Shown here piece by piece: positions 36,446 to 46,541 of a DNA stretch of 64,000 nt (its first letter is position 1; each line of letters begins with the position of its first letter). Below the pieces are notes generated by a model. It did no database searches, was not told the origin of the DNA, and saw only the letters and a list, made by a program, of their open reading frames with translations. Origin of the DNA: Sequoia sempervirens (taxonomy: Eukaryota > Streptophyta > Pinopsida > Cupressales > Cupressaceae); the NCBI GenBank assembly GCA_007258455.2, contig VDFB02358134.1, forward strand, positions 213,112,431 through 213,176,430, written 5' to 3'. A program made the position numbers and the translations under genes.

Positions 36446-36600
36446 CAAGTCGATGCCTCTAGAATGACAAAGAAAAACTCATTGAAGCACTACATAAAGC
36501 AGCTCATGTGGCACTAGCAATTTTCTCATCAAATGATACAAAGTCTCATATACAACACAATACTTCTACACTATTAAGAAAGGTGGTGTAAAAGTACAGC
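36083..36600 (+). pseudogene. RNase J-like C-terminal fragment (captured host gene)
   Basis: From about 36110 the plus strand reads [15 protein letters not shown], an in-frame stop, LMYNDGDKAFEYST, YIDERMKIALDGIVIASI. After an AT-repeat it continues TSRCL, a stop, then EKLIEALHKAAHVAL and LLRKVV.KYSNGY. This order matches the part of plant organellar RNase J after the metallo-beta-lactamase/beta-CASP region, recalled from family knowledge as [13 protein letters not shown] ... DGDKAFGTS ... IDERLRI..DGI ... ALHKAAH. RNase J is an exo/endoribonuclease used in chloroplast RNA maturation. The parts abut as if spliced, suggesting a retrocopy; intron positions of the parent need checking. The catalytic domain is not visible. 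Confidence 0.75.
36382..36443. repeat. (AT)n microsatellite within the RNase J-like fragment
   Basis: Perfect AT run of about 62 bases placed exactly where the related protein has a short K-G-K-I-R-I segment, between KGD and TSRCL. It appears to have grown from an ATA-containing codon pair. Confidence 0.97.
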
Positions 36601-37251
36601 AATGGGTATACTAAAGTCTCAACTTGGGTTGAGTGATGCCATGTTTGTGACTGTTTATGAAATTCTTTGTTGCGACCTGATGTGAACAATCTCATTTTTA
36701 TGTTGACTCTCATACCAACCATCCTTTTTCTCCTCTTGGGATTTTTCATCAGTCCTGTAACACCAATTGAGAGGTACAAAGATATAAGAGATTGTTTTGC
36801 GGTTCAAAATTATTTATGGAATGATTATGCTCTTGGTTATGGTAGCTAGAAAACAATGCATACCTAGTTCAAGGACGTTTCAAGTAGATGAGATTGATCT
36901 CATTCCTTTTCCTCTGGTTCTTGTTAATCACAAAAAAATACTTGGGTGAGAAGTTTGAATTGTTTGTTGGAGACATTGAAATAGAACGAATCCCTCTAAA
37001 AGGTGTTCCTAGGTTTATTGAAGTGGAATCAATAGAAGTATCTGTCCTGGGTGATACAAAGGAACACATTGAGGTCTAGAAGGCTATTGATTTCAAAAAA
37101 TTGGGAAATTATTGTGGCAATTGACTTTCGGTTGTTCACTTTTGTGGTTTTTAGTGGTGGAGATAGTGGGCTTGCTATTATCAACATTTTTTCACAAATT
37201 GGAATGTATTGTCGGGACCTTTTAAATTTTTTTCAAAATGAGTATACATAA
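36601..37251 (+). pseudogene. second coding remnant in the insertion, unidentified, with membrane segment
   Basis: Three open pieces in two alternating frames (36667-36849, 36888-37079, 37051-37251) read as one damaged protein with two shifts. The first has a strong hydrophobic segment (LIFMLTLIPTILFLLLGFF) followed by ERYKDIRDCFAVQNYLWNDY. The second has KKYLGEKFELFVGDIEIERI and GVPRFIEVESIEVSV. The third has FSGGDSGLAIINIFSQIGMY and DLLNFFQNEYT. Composition and alternation look like a real gene, not chance, but I do not recognise the family. Confidence 0.45.
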
Positions 37252-38041
37252 TGTTCTAATTTATTAAAAATTATGTATATGAGGAATACGAAAGGTCCTT
37301 ACTTTAGAAATAAAGAGTCAATTATAATAACTAAAAAGGCTCATTCGAAAAGAGGAGCCTTTAAAAGGTGAAGAGGCAGGTATTATAAAGGGAATTTTTT
37401 TCAGATCTCCCAAGTACTTTGAGGCAAGGGAGAATTTGTTGGGAGTTAGTTTTGTTTTCTATGAAGGAAGATAATGAAACATTTTTTTAGAAGGGAATAT
37501 GATCTTTTGTATAGAAGGATGGGTATTTGAACCGTTGATTTTATTCATGAAATAAAGAGATGCTTTCTGAGACTTTGTTTTCATATGTGTTTCTTTTCGA
37601 TTGTAATTCTCCTATGTTAATTACAATAATTCTTGGGTAAATCCATCTGTCACATTAGATCATAGGTGTGGTTATTCTATGAACTTTGAGTATTGAATAT
37701 TCACATAACCTGAAAGAAATTATTGTTATTTTCCTAATCATTCATGGTGGGTATTGAAGGAGTGAACTTTGTGTCATTTTTTTGTACTCTCCTTTAAATA
37801 TGAATTTATAATCACATCTACTTTCATGGTTATGGGTAGGTGTTAGTCATTCCTTTTCGTCTTCCAAGTTAAAAGCATACCCTGCTTTCATTCATTGTAA
37901 ATCAACCAAAGGTAGTTGCACCTTGTAAAATAAGCAGAGAGCACTTACAACTATCATTGCAAGTGACTCAACTATTGGTCAAGTTGTCATTGTTGTGGGA
38001 AAAAGGAGTATAAACTGAGGTGATAAATCTATTAACCAACA
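37252..38041. other. 3' part of the insertion, no gene
   Basis: AT-rich, without open frame of note, ending at the AACCAACA terminus. Confidence 0.5.
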
Positions 38042-38171
38042 CTGGGGGAACCAACCCACTCTAGAGATTCTCTCTTACTTATAGATTTACCCACAAATCA
38101 GAGAGTGTTTCCATGTTGCAACAGGATAGGCAAGTCTAACTTGGCTAAGGGTGCAATTTTGATTGCGAACA
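38042..38171 (+). repeat. 3' LTR of the outer element, right piece
   Basis: Matches 25033-25165 (GGGGAACCAACCCACTCTAG onward) and ends GATTGCGAACA, the counterpart of GGTTGCCAACA. Confidence 0.75.
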
Positions 38172-38991
38172 TGTACACTTTGTTGTTGTAGATGTACTTC
38201 ATTACACGATGAAGATTAGAAGGCATCCCATTCATCGCATGAATCCATGTTTTGCCTAAAAGGAGATTATATGAAAGATCATGAGGCATAACATAAATCA
38301 GTGTTTCTAATGTGGCCTTTCCAGCTGTAATAGGTAAAGTGATCACACCAAGTAGTTGTTTTCCTACATTGATAAATCCCTTAATATAAAAAGAATCATG
38401 TTGAATTTTTGATTTATCCACACCAAGTATATCCAAAAGGGATACACTACACACACTAAGAGTAGATCCATTATTGACAAAGGTCCTCTTTATGTTGGTT
38501 CTTTTATATTGAGCTATTATCATGAAATCCTCACATTGTTTTTGCACTTCCAAATGAGGGAGCTCACTTTGGTGGAAAATAATGCCAACATTTATTCCTT
38601 GAATCATGGCTGTTATTTCATTTAGTTGTGCATTAGAAGGGATAGGAACTAGCTACATAGAATTTTGAATCATGCTATGATAATGAGGGGAGGCTTGAAT
38701 AAGGTCCCATAATGATAGCTTAGTAGGAGTTTTCTTAAATTATTCAACAAGATTGTACTCCTTTCTACTTTGTGAAGGAAAACAAGGGGGGCCTGGTAAG
38801 ATGGGTTGAGTTAATGGGAGGTATCTTGGTTGTGGATTATTTCTAGTGTTATATGTATGAGCAATGGTATTATGACTCAGCTGCTGCAAAAAATTAGTCT
38901 TAGGTGGGTAAAGGATAAGTTCAGGCTTATTTTTAGTTTGGGGTTTGTGTGAAGGTGGATAAATAATTAGAGGATTCTTAGGATGTCCCAT
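38172..38991 (-). pseudogene. retropepsin-like region of an older Ty3-type polyprotein
   Basis: From 38991 the minus strand reads a Pro-rich linker (IIYPPSHKPQTKNKP), then after stops TKLSLWDLIQASPHYH. A 38607 ATG leads into TFVNNGSTLSVCSVSLLDIL, KQLLGVITLPITAGKATLET and DLSYNLLLGKTWIHAMNGMP. These match the aspartic-protease fold of plant Ty3 elements (family form IDNGSALNV ... LPITVG ... LLLGRPWIH), with the catalytic Asp replaced by Asn. The outer LTR element abuts its 3' end. The Asn and the stops make it non-functional. Confidence 0.75.
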
Positions 38992-39310
38992 AAGGTATGT
39001 AGGAGTCCATTGATTGAAGGGGATCTAATGGACACTTGTGTATTCATAACCTCAATGGTTTTGGTGTGATGTATTTCTAATAAAGGGCAGTCTAGAACCA
39101 CCTATTTACCATCACATACATAATCCACATTACTATTGTTGTTGTTTTCTTGCACCATGATATCCTCCCTAGGACCTGAGATTTGTTAGGAGAATTGCAA
39201 ACCAAATTTTCTTGACATTGAAGGATTGGTTCTTGTAAAATGACTTCATCACAAGTAGGGGAATGATCAATGGTTGATTGTCTTGTTTATCAATGATGGT
39301 ATTTTCTTGT

Positions 39311-39805
39311 TCAATAAGAAAAGAGACACATAAGATTCTCATGACTTTCACCGATCAAAGTATCTTCACAACTAGGAGAAGAAAAAGTATGATTTACATG
39401 ATCATTTATGATTTTTTTCCTTTGTTCCCTAATGTCTTTCAAAATAGGATAGGTATGGGAAGGATCATAAAGAGGTTTGTTATAGACCTTAAAGATTTGA
39501 TCATCTAACAGTAACATATCCTCATCATTTACAATCTCATCCTCTTCCACTAAATAATTCTCACAAGAAAAGGGAGAATGTAAATTAGGTAAGGTGATGT
39601 TTAGAGATGTGTCTATGATGTCATTCTCTTGTTCTAACATATCTTCTAGTGTAGGAGATTTTATAGAAGAGTTGTAAACAACGTCATCATTCCCAATGAG
39701 TGCATCTTCTAACACCAAAATACCTTCGTCACATGTAGGAAAGGTATTAGGAGAAGAGAAAATATGATCGTTAGGATTGTCTATATTTTCATCTTCTTCT
39801 ATCAC
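39311..39805 (-). pseudogene. acidic, internally repetitive ORF of the older polyprotein
   Basis: 164 residues on the same strand and upstream of the protease region. Diverged repeats of a unit with SPSCEDTLI / SPTLEDMLEQEN.IID / FSCENYLVEEDEIV can be seen. No known domain. The position between gag and protease suggests a spacer of the polyprotein. Confidence 0.4.
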
Positions 39806-40420
39806 ATCATTCCCACAAATAGGATAGATAAGAGGAGGTGTAGGTTTAAGGAAAGCATCAACATTTTCACTCTCTTACACTAAGATACTATCATAACTAG
39901 GGAATATATTGAATGAATGACTAACATGCTTGTTGACTAACTTTTTCTTGGAAAACTTGGAAAAGACTGAAACTAACATTTGTGAAAAGTGATCTATTGC
40001 AAACTTAAAATGGAAAGAGACTTAAAATGCAATGTAAAGGCCTAGAATGAAATGCATAGATGCAAATTTCAAATTTCAACAAGGTAATTTATTGATTACA
40101 CTATGCAATAATCTAAAAATGAAATGTTGTAAATACAAATTTGGAATTAATCAATGCATGAAATGAACAATTTTAAGCTAGATTTTGTGAAATGCATGTA
40201 ACAGAAACTCAACCTACTAAAATAGATAACTAATGGCAGCAAATAGAAGTGCTTGATGTAGTTTTAGATGTGCACTGGGACTAAATCTTCCAGATGGGCG
40301 TATGAATCCTAGTGAGGCTTTTTTCACAATTTTTGGCATATTTAAAGGGATTTTTATGCTTTCTAGCTTGGATGATGTCTAGGCAAGTGGAAATGTAGAT
40401 TTCAGATGAAATTCAGTGAT
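39806..40420. other. degraded LTR-like sequence, no gene
   Basis: Contains ACTGGGACTAAATCTTCC and a GGCGTATGAATCCTAG phrase resembling the GGACTCAT hairpins of the solo-LTR family; not bounded. Confidence 0.35.
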
Positions 40421-40425
40421 GCAAG

Positions 40426-41688
40426 TGTAAGAGAGGGGGACCAACCATGTTCAAGGCCCCAGGTCATAGAGAGCCAAGAGCAGAAGGCTTCCCTAACTTA
40501 CATCACTCTAAAGGGGTGTTTGAAATGAGGGATGGGAATGATGAGGACTATAAGGTCCTATGATCACTCTGCAAACCCAAAGTCCAAAATGGGGCTAGGC
40601 AAGCTAGTTTTTGGGTTCAACACTATACCTCAGGTAGCTCTCTACCCGAGGACAAAAGTGTTGTTCCAAGACGACAATACGACGTGTTGGCGTTTCTTAG
40701 ATGCATTGTGTCCTTATGACTAGAGGACCAAAAATACAGTGGGAATTGCTAGAAAATGAGCTGACAGCCTAGCTAGTGGTTTCTAAGGGAACAAAATAGA
40801 ACTATGAAATAAGAGATATACAAGCAGATGTGATAAACTAGATATGTCAAAGCTAGGGTGACAAAGATGATCTCACAAAAGAGCTTGTTCGCTAGCTAAC
40901 TCCAAATGCATGTCCACCTACACATAAGAAGGAAAATTGTTGGGGGTTTGTATAGGGTTCTATCTCAATCAGACCCTTGCTTTGGTGTTTCCACCTCCAT
41001 AGAAAACCAAGATAGCAACAATGGAGAAAGTATGATAAAGGAAGAAAGAAAGTAAAGAACACAATAAATAGTATTGTGCTACTCAACCAAATCATAGAGG
41101 AGAGGAGTAAGAATTCTTACCACCTCCACCAAGATCTCACTAGATAATGGAGGAGAAAAAGAGAGGACTCAAGCCCCTGCTACAATGGTGTTGTTCCAGT
41201 ACACTTGCCCTACGAAGTTGATGGAGTGTTGTTGTTGCTGCTATGGAGTGCCAAAGTGTTGCTTGAGAGTGATGGATGCTAAGAGAATGCAAAAGAGGGC
41301 TGAGTAGAAGATGAGTTGAATTCTTAGAAGATTATGTAGAGAGATTAAATACATAAAGGAAGAGTTTTTTTGAAGGTGGGATGAGAAAAAATGACCATAT
41401 TTGGGTTAGTTGGTCGAAGAGGGGAATTAAAAACTGACCCTAATGGGAAGTGTAATGCCTCTATAACTTTAGACACAGGAATCCATTAGGGACATAAGCG
41501 CATTGCACAGATTTCTATGTGCCATCTGGGCATCTTTGATAGTTATTCTTCTATCGATTGAAAAAAAAGATGCCAAGTGGAACAAAGGCAGTGGGATGAT
41601 GTGGATTTTCACCTTCGGATTTGGTTTTCTAAGGTGAGGAAGTGTAAAAGGAAAATTTGTGTAAGGGGCGCAAATTCACTCCTATAAA
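40426..41688 (-). repeat. 3' LTR of the 9.95-kb element
   Basis: 1263 bp. Shares with 49108-50377 the left end TGTAAGAGAGGG..GGACCAACCATG, the internal TGTTGGGGG landmark (40939) and the right end CTCCTATA.A. The right terminus reads TATAAA here and TATATA in the other copy, presumably both from TATACA. Confidence 0.88.
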
Positions 41689-41703
41689 TTTTTCCCCCAC
41701 TTT
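41689..41703 (-). promoter_or_regulatory. polypurine tract of the 9.95-kb element
   Basis: On the minus strand AAAGTGGGGGAAAAA abuts the 3' LTR. Outer stem ACTTTA (41699-41704) with TAAAGT (41734-41739); inner stem AAGCAC (41707-41712) with GTGCTT (41725-41730). Confidence 0.75.
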
Positions 41704-41881
41704 AGCAAGCACAAATACTGATGAGTGCTTCGATAAAGTAGATTGGAAAGGTAGTAGGGTTAGAAATGTATACCTAACCATTGAGGAAGTAGACCACAAT
41801 CTAGTGAACTCAAGAGCACAGGACAAGTAAAGGACTTCATAGCCCCACAAAACTATGAAGTTGTAGAATGAAATCATCTTA

Positions 41882-42310
41882 CAGGATTGTATACTTTCAA
41901 GGAGGCTACCCCCAAGATCTCTCACATGAAGGAAGCCCCGTGAAGTAAGCACCTCACAGGCCCATATACTTGCAAGGAAGGTATCCTTGAAGATCTCTCA
42001 CGTGAAGGAAACCTAGAAAAGAACTTAACAAACATGTAGACATGCAAGAAATCATCCCCCAAGATCTCTCACATGGAGGAAGCTGAGAAAGTTCTCTACA
42101 GACCCGCAAACCTATAGGGAGGTATCCCCAAGATCTCTCACATGGAGGAAACCCAAAGAAAGCGCCCTACAGACCCACAGACCTACAAGAGAGTGACCCC
42201 TAATATCTCTCACATGGAGGAAGCTTAGAAGAAGCGCCCTACAAACCCGTAGACCTATAGGGAGGTATCCCCAAAGATATCTCACATGGAGGAAACCAAA
42301 GGAAGGGGAC
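41882..42310. repeat. tandem array of about six 71-bp units
   Basis: Each unit contains AAGATCTCTCACATGGAGGAA or a close variant and a GCCCTACAGACCC-like half. The units are imperfect. On the minus strand they read repeated GFLHVRDLG-like peptides, giving the open stretches at 41629-41952, 42112-42336 and 42239-42502. I do not regard these as genes, although a repetitive peptide cannot be excluded. Confidence 0.85.
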
Positions 42311-42940
42311 TCTGTAGATTCGAGAAGTGGCTTCAAAGGTGCACCTACAAAGTGACATGTTTACCCGTAGATAGAACATGTCCGAAAGTGGCCATGCAAG
42401 AAAGCAAGAGGACAGTCGCACAAACTCTCGATGAGTTAGAAATTTTTTAAAGGGGTCCCTTAGGAACCCAGTGTAAAGAAGGGGTCCACTCAAGGGACAC
42501 ACTATTCAAAAGTATGAAAGAGATGTTTCTTTCTTGAATTGATTCATCATCAAGGAATCCTTTTGAAAGATGTTCACTTCATCAAGGAATTCGAAAGGAA
42601 GAAGATACTCCCATGTGAGGGGAAGGTTGAAGTTACTCTCATCTCAGAGGAAGGTTCTCAAGATTTTTCTTTACGAACCCATGATGAAGGAAACACATTC
42701 TGTTAGGGTTTCAAGTCAAGAATGCGATTCTTGAAAAGAATTTTGTGAAGATTCTCGAGAAAAGATTTGTTGGAAATGAATTCATTTTCTAAAAAATTGA
42801 AGTGTTATAGAAATGGCATTGTCACACATGAAAGGGATAACTCAAGCAAAGAAGAGAGAAAGATAAGAAAAGGGAAAAAGAGAAATGAACACAAACATAG
42901 GGTACAGGGGTAGTCTGATATTTTGAGGTCAGAATTGCTC

Positions 42941-42961
42941 ATATATATATATATATATATA
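42941..42961. repeat. (AT)n microsatellite
   Basis: Perfect AT run. The matching place in the plus-strand relative (about 1510-1550) is AT-rich but not a perfect repeat. Confidence 0.95.
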
Positions 42962-43479
42962 TGTATAATAATAGTATATAAAATGAACTGTCATCAACCC
43001 CCTACTATATTAGACTATGTGAAAAATGCATAAGATAAACTAAAAATAAAAAATTGGGTCAACATGGAAGGGAAGCCTAAATTCCCCCAACACTTTGCAT
43101 TGTCCCCAATTTACCAAAAATCAAGCACAAACATGGAAGAATGATGATATAAATAGAATCAGTTTTATTACACAAAAACTATGCCTTTATCTAAGAACCA
43201 AAAAGGGTGACAAGGGTCATCTAGGAACACATATAGCTCGGTCATGACAGAACACATCACAACACACACACATCTAATCTAAAGGTAAAGAAGGGGCCTC
43301 CCCCTAACATTGATTGACTAAGAGATCATCTGCTTCCCACTCTATATCATCATAGGGGGAATGAGGATGAGCCTCTAGTGGTGGAATGTTAAAATGAGGA
43401 GTGTCTAACCCTCCCACAACAAGGGCTAAGGAAGAAGGCCCAACAAGGTCCTCTCCACCAAGCTCTTGTGGAGTTAAGG

Positions 43480-44421
43480 TCAATTTTTTTTTAAGATTGC
43501 TGACAAGGTCAGAACCTCATCTAGAGAGTTGAACATGCACTTTATAGGAGTGTCATGTTTAACCTCAATGGATGTAGAAGGCAGCACCTGATATTCATCA
43601 CTAGGCTCACCGAGTGATTCGGGAGCGGTTACAAACTTGGGCGAAGTCGGGACCGGTTCTGTCCCTAGGATAGAACAAGTCAACATGGGACCACCTTTCA
43701 GGGAAGGTGGAATCCTCTTACGTCTTTCCCTACCAGAAGGACCACTATCCACCTTCTACTCCATTGGGGGATGTGAACTCCCCAAAGACGAGGCAAGAGG
43801 TGCCAAGGAAGAGGATGAAGAAAAAAACATAGTAAATACCACCAAAGTGTTCATCATATCTACGAGTTTTGGGAAAGGCAAGTCATTCGAAAGGGACATC
43901 AACAAAGGTGGCTCCACCGAAGGAGTGATGACAACCTGCACCTTTTTAGGGTTAGGCACATTTGTACTCACAATAGAAGCTGAAAGCAGTACGGAGCTAG
44001 ATTGAATGGAAGCAAAGGGGAGGAGAGAGCAAGACGCGACAGGAGGCCCTATTATAGGGGCGGTCATCTCCTCTTCCTTCCTTTGTAAGGTGACCTGCTT
44101 AGCCATGAGATCCCTTTGTCAGCGCTTGCACTCACATGCAAGGAAATTTCTACAACTCTTTGAACTGGAGGTTGGAGGCTACAAAGGAATAGAAGGATCA
44201 TGCTCGGCTATGGGAGTGTCCACTACAACCATTTCTAGTGGAGGAACAAAATCCTGAATGAGAGCAAGAGGAACAGGTTGAGAAATAGAGGGGGGAGTCA
44301 ACTCAAGTGCCTCGGTAGTGGGCCTCTTCATGTTTATTGCTTTTGGAGTAGGAGCGGTAGGAGGCCACAAGGGATGAAACATAGAGGATTCATCACAAGG
44401 GCCTTTTCCTCTACCATACAA
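43480..44421 (-). pseudogene. Pro/Ser-rich ORF region downstream of the protease, unidentified
   Basis: Three open pieces (44421-44179, 44106-43756, 43752-43480) separated by a few stops read as one damaged protein. It is rich in P, S, L and V (PPTAPTPKAINMKRPTTEAL; PPSISQPVPLALIQDFVPPL; PPLLMSLSNDLPFPKLVDMM). Where RT would follow protease in a standard element, no RT motif occurs. The plus-strand remnant at 1-1200 is probably its relative. Function unknown; plus-strand open stretches here are shadows. Confidence 0.45.
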
Positions 44422-44733
44422 ATAGTACTAAGGGCCAAGCAGTTTAGTAGGGAGGTCTGATATCCTGATCTTGGGTCTACGCCAAGGAGGGATCATCGGA
44501 CATAATGGGTAAAATCCATGCTTTCTCATCCAATGCTCCTCCCAAGAAAGGGGAGCAAACAAGTCAGCCTAAGAGGAGGAAAGTTTCTCCTTCCCTTATC
44601 GGGGAGAGGAGGCAACTGGCTATTGTGCTATAAGAAGAGCCAATTTTGGTTGTCCCTTGCCCCTGGTCTTATACTTCACATAGTTTTTGTAAAGTAGGTA
44701 TGTTCTTGGAGGGAGTGGAGTAATCAGGGTAGG

Positions 44734-45219
44734 CTAAAAATAGTCTATTGAATATCCCCCACAGGACACTAAAGGTTGGTATCCAATGTCATGCACTACA
44801 TGCATGATGCCTTCATGAGAGAATTTTAAATATTTATGAATGACAAAGGCGATTCCATTCATGGAAGCTAGCCAAGGTATGCCTAGCCTCATCCTAAACA
44901 AATATAACTCTAGAATGACATCGAAAACCATGTCAACAACCCTAGGTCCAACTAGGATGGATAAATTTATCGAGCCATATGGCTTCACACAAAGACCATC
45001 ATGTGTACGGATGTTGGATTTTGTTTCTTTGTACTCTTTTCTATGTAGTGAGTTAACCCATAACGTCTCTTCTATAATGACATTCACTTGACTCACGGGG
45101 TCTACCAAGACTCCTATCATAATGTTACCATTGAGGTGAGTGGGAATATAGAGGGGAGAGAGCTTGTTATTTAAGGGAAATTCATGTGATGTGAATGTCA
45201 TATTTGGAAAATTGGTCAT
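44734..45219 (-). pseudogene. retropepsin-like domain of the 9.95-kb element
   Basis: 161 residues. GNIMIGVLVDPVSQVNVIIEE holds the active-site position (D-P-V-S where aspartic proteases have D-T/S-G). LGIPWLASMNGIAFVIHKYL follows, the usual LG.PW flap-distal motif, then FSHEGIMHVVHD. It resembles the protease-like region of plant Ty3 polyproteins, not the compact gypsy form at 30.4 kb. With the DTG triad changed, activity is doubtful. Confidence 0.7.
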
Positions 45220-45337
45220 AGGCTATGCGCATAGAAGTAACCATGACCATGTTAACATAGGCCTCAGGCTAAGTGATAGAATTGGTGGTATCAACAATCA
45301 TGTTAGTAGAATGTGACAGAAATGGGTTCGTGTATAT

Positions 45338-45532
45338 CTACAATTCACTATTTTGTTTTTCCACCAATTTATTTGTACTTTGTTTTCTTCCATCGAGATG
45401 AATAGTACCATCCTTGATGCAGTCTTGTATCTCATGATGCAGGCACATACAACGTTTGAGATCATGTCCATTAACTCGATGGTACTGAAAAATAGGTACT
45501 TGCATCATACCAACTAGGGTAAGGTTCCTCAA
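45338..45532 (-). pseudogene. gag C-terminal knuckle-like segment of the 9.95-kb element
   Basis: Reads YHRVNGHDLKRCMCLHHEIQ and DCIKDGTIHLDGRK. His/Cys spacing resembles the zinc-knuckle-like motif of this group (compare the motif at 18100 on the minus strand). Lies between the gag core and the protease, as expected. Confidence 0.6.
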
Positions 45533-45699
45533 GAGGTCTAAGCTGCTGTAAGGTTACAATTTTATCCCTCAACAACTATTGCAAGATGGAAGAATAAGAT
45601 TCTACTAATTTTGTGAACTTTCAGTTGCATTTGAGGCCATTGTCATCCACAACAGCTACTACGTTCGCAATGACCTTTTCTTTCCTAGAGATTGATACA

Positions 45700-46541
45700 C
45701 TAGACTTTCCTTTAGAATGGGAGCATGAGGAGGATCTCCCAAACTGAACTACCTTCTATTGATACTCTTGTAGGGATGCACACAAATGCACGAAAGAAGG
45801 GTATTTCATAAGGGAAAACTTCTCCTGCCAAGGCCTTTATAACTTCCCTATGAATACCTTTTGCATGTCAAAATCGAGCAGCAAATACAAGATCTGTGAG
45901 GAGAGCACTTGATACCGCATGATGAAGTAAGTAATTTTTTCATTATCACCTTGTTTACATCAGGCGAGATCTGAAGAGGTCATCTTCAGCTTGATGTTAG
46001 CTTGGAATTGTCATAGGAATTGGTTTACAAGTTGGTCAAATGAGAAAATGGAATTATTGGGCAAGGAACAGTACCATTCGAGTGTTGTATCCTTGAGAGA
46101 TCAATGGAATAGTTTTTCCATCAATGCATCGTGATGGAAAAAAATTGTACATAGGGAATTAAAGGAAAACACATGCATTTGTGGGTCACCTTTGCCTCCA
46201 TATTTCTCAAATTTAGGAATCTCCATTCCTTGAGGGAAGGAAGTGTTTAAGATTTCTACCGATAACAGGCTATGTTGGAAAAAGGGTTGAAAGATAGGTT
46301 GGGCAGAGGCTTGGGAGAGACTCACCAACTGGCTCTGCATCTTACCCATATTCTAAATAAGAGTATTCATAATAGGGTCATTAGAAGATATAGGGCTAGA
46401 GGAACCTCCTCTAGAACCACCACCGAAGCCACCACCAAAGCCACCAACGTGACCACCACCGGAACCACTACCAAAGCCACCACCACTAGTAGGGCCTCTT
46501 CCAAAGCCACCTCTTCTTTCAAGGCCACCACCATGGCCTCC
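45700..46541 (-). pseudogene. gag core of the 9.95-kb element, with Gly-rich linker
   Basis: 46541-46380 reads a Gly/Ser/Phe-rich linker (GGGFGSGSGGGHVGGFGG) continuing the one at 48290. A stop follows at about 46360, then from 46349 MGKMQSQLVSLSQ, QGMEIPKFEKYGGKGDPQMH, and beyond a further stop EWYCSLPNNSIFSFDQLVNQ, the gag (A)LEWY..LP....F..L...F signature. Gag forms the particle that packages element RNA. Several stops make it non-functional. The Thr/Ala-rich plus-strand stretch 46272-46655 is a shadow of the linker. Confidence 0.75.

Larger units (their letters stand above)
34870..38041 (+). mobile_element. 3.17-kb TG...CA insertion carrying gene fragments
   Basis: Begins TGTTACC and ends AACCAACA inside LTR sequence that is contiguous in the other copy. 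The flanks are TTGGG (34865-34869) and CTGGG (38042-38046), a 5-bp duplication with one C/T change. No RT, gag or clear LTR pair is seen. It carries an RNase J-like fragment and a second, unidentified coding remnant. It could be a non-autonomous LTR element or LTR-bounded retrocopy. A Pack-type DNA transposon is less likely given the TG/CA ends. Strand is given for the fragment it carries. Confidence 0.65.

Noticed and set aside
34870..38041. Helitron carrying captured genes
   Set aside because: Ends are TG and CA with a 5-bp target copy; no TC start, CTRR end or A/T insertion site.
41888..42305. CRISPR-like array
   Set aside because: Units are contiguous and diverged with no unique spacers, in plant DNA; an ordinary minisatellite.
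42112..42502. Repetitive GFLHVRDLG proteins as genes
   Set aside because: They are readings through the 71-bp tandem array; frames break and no start context or partner supports expression.
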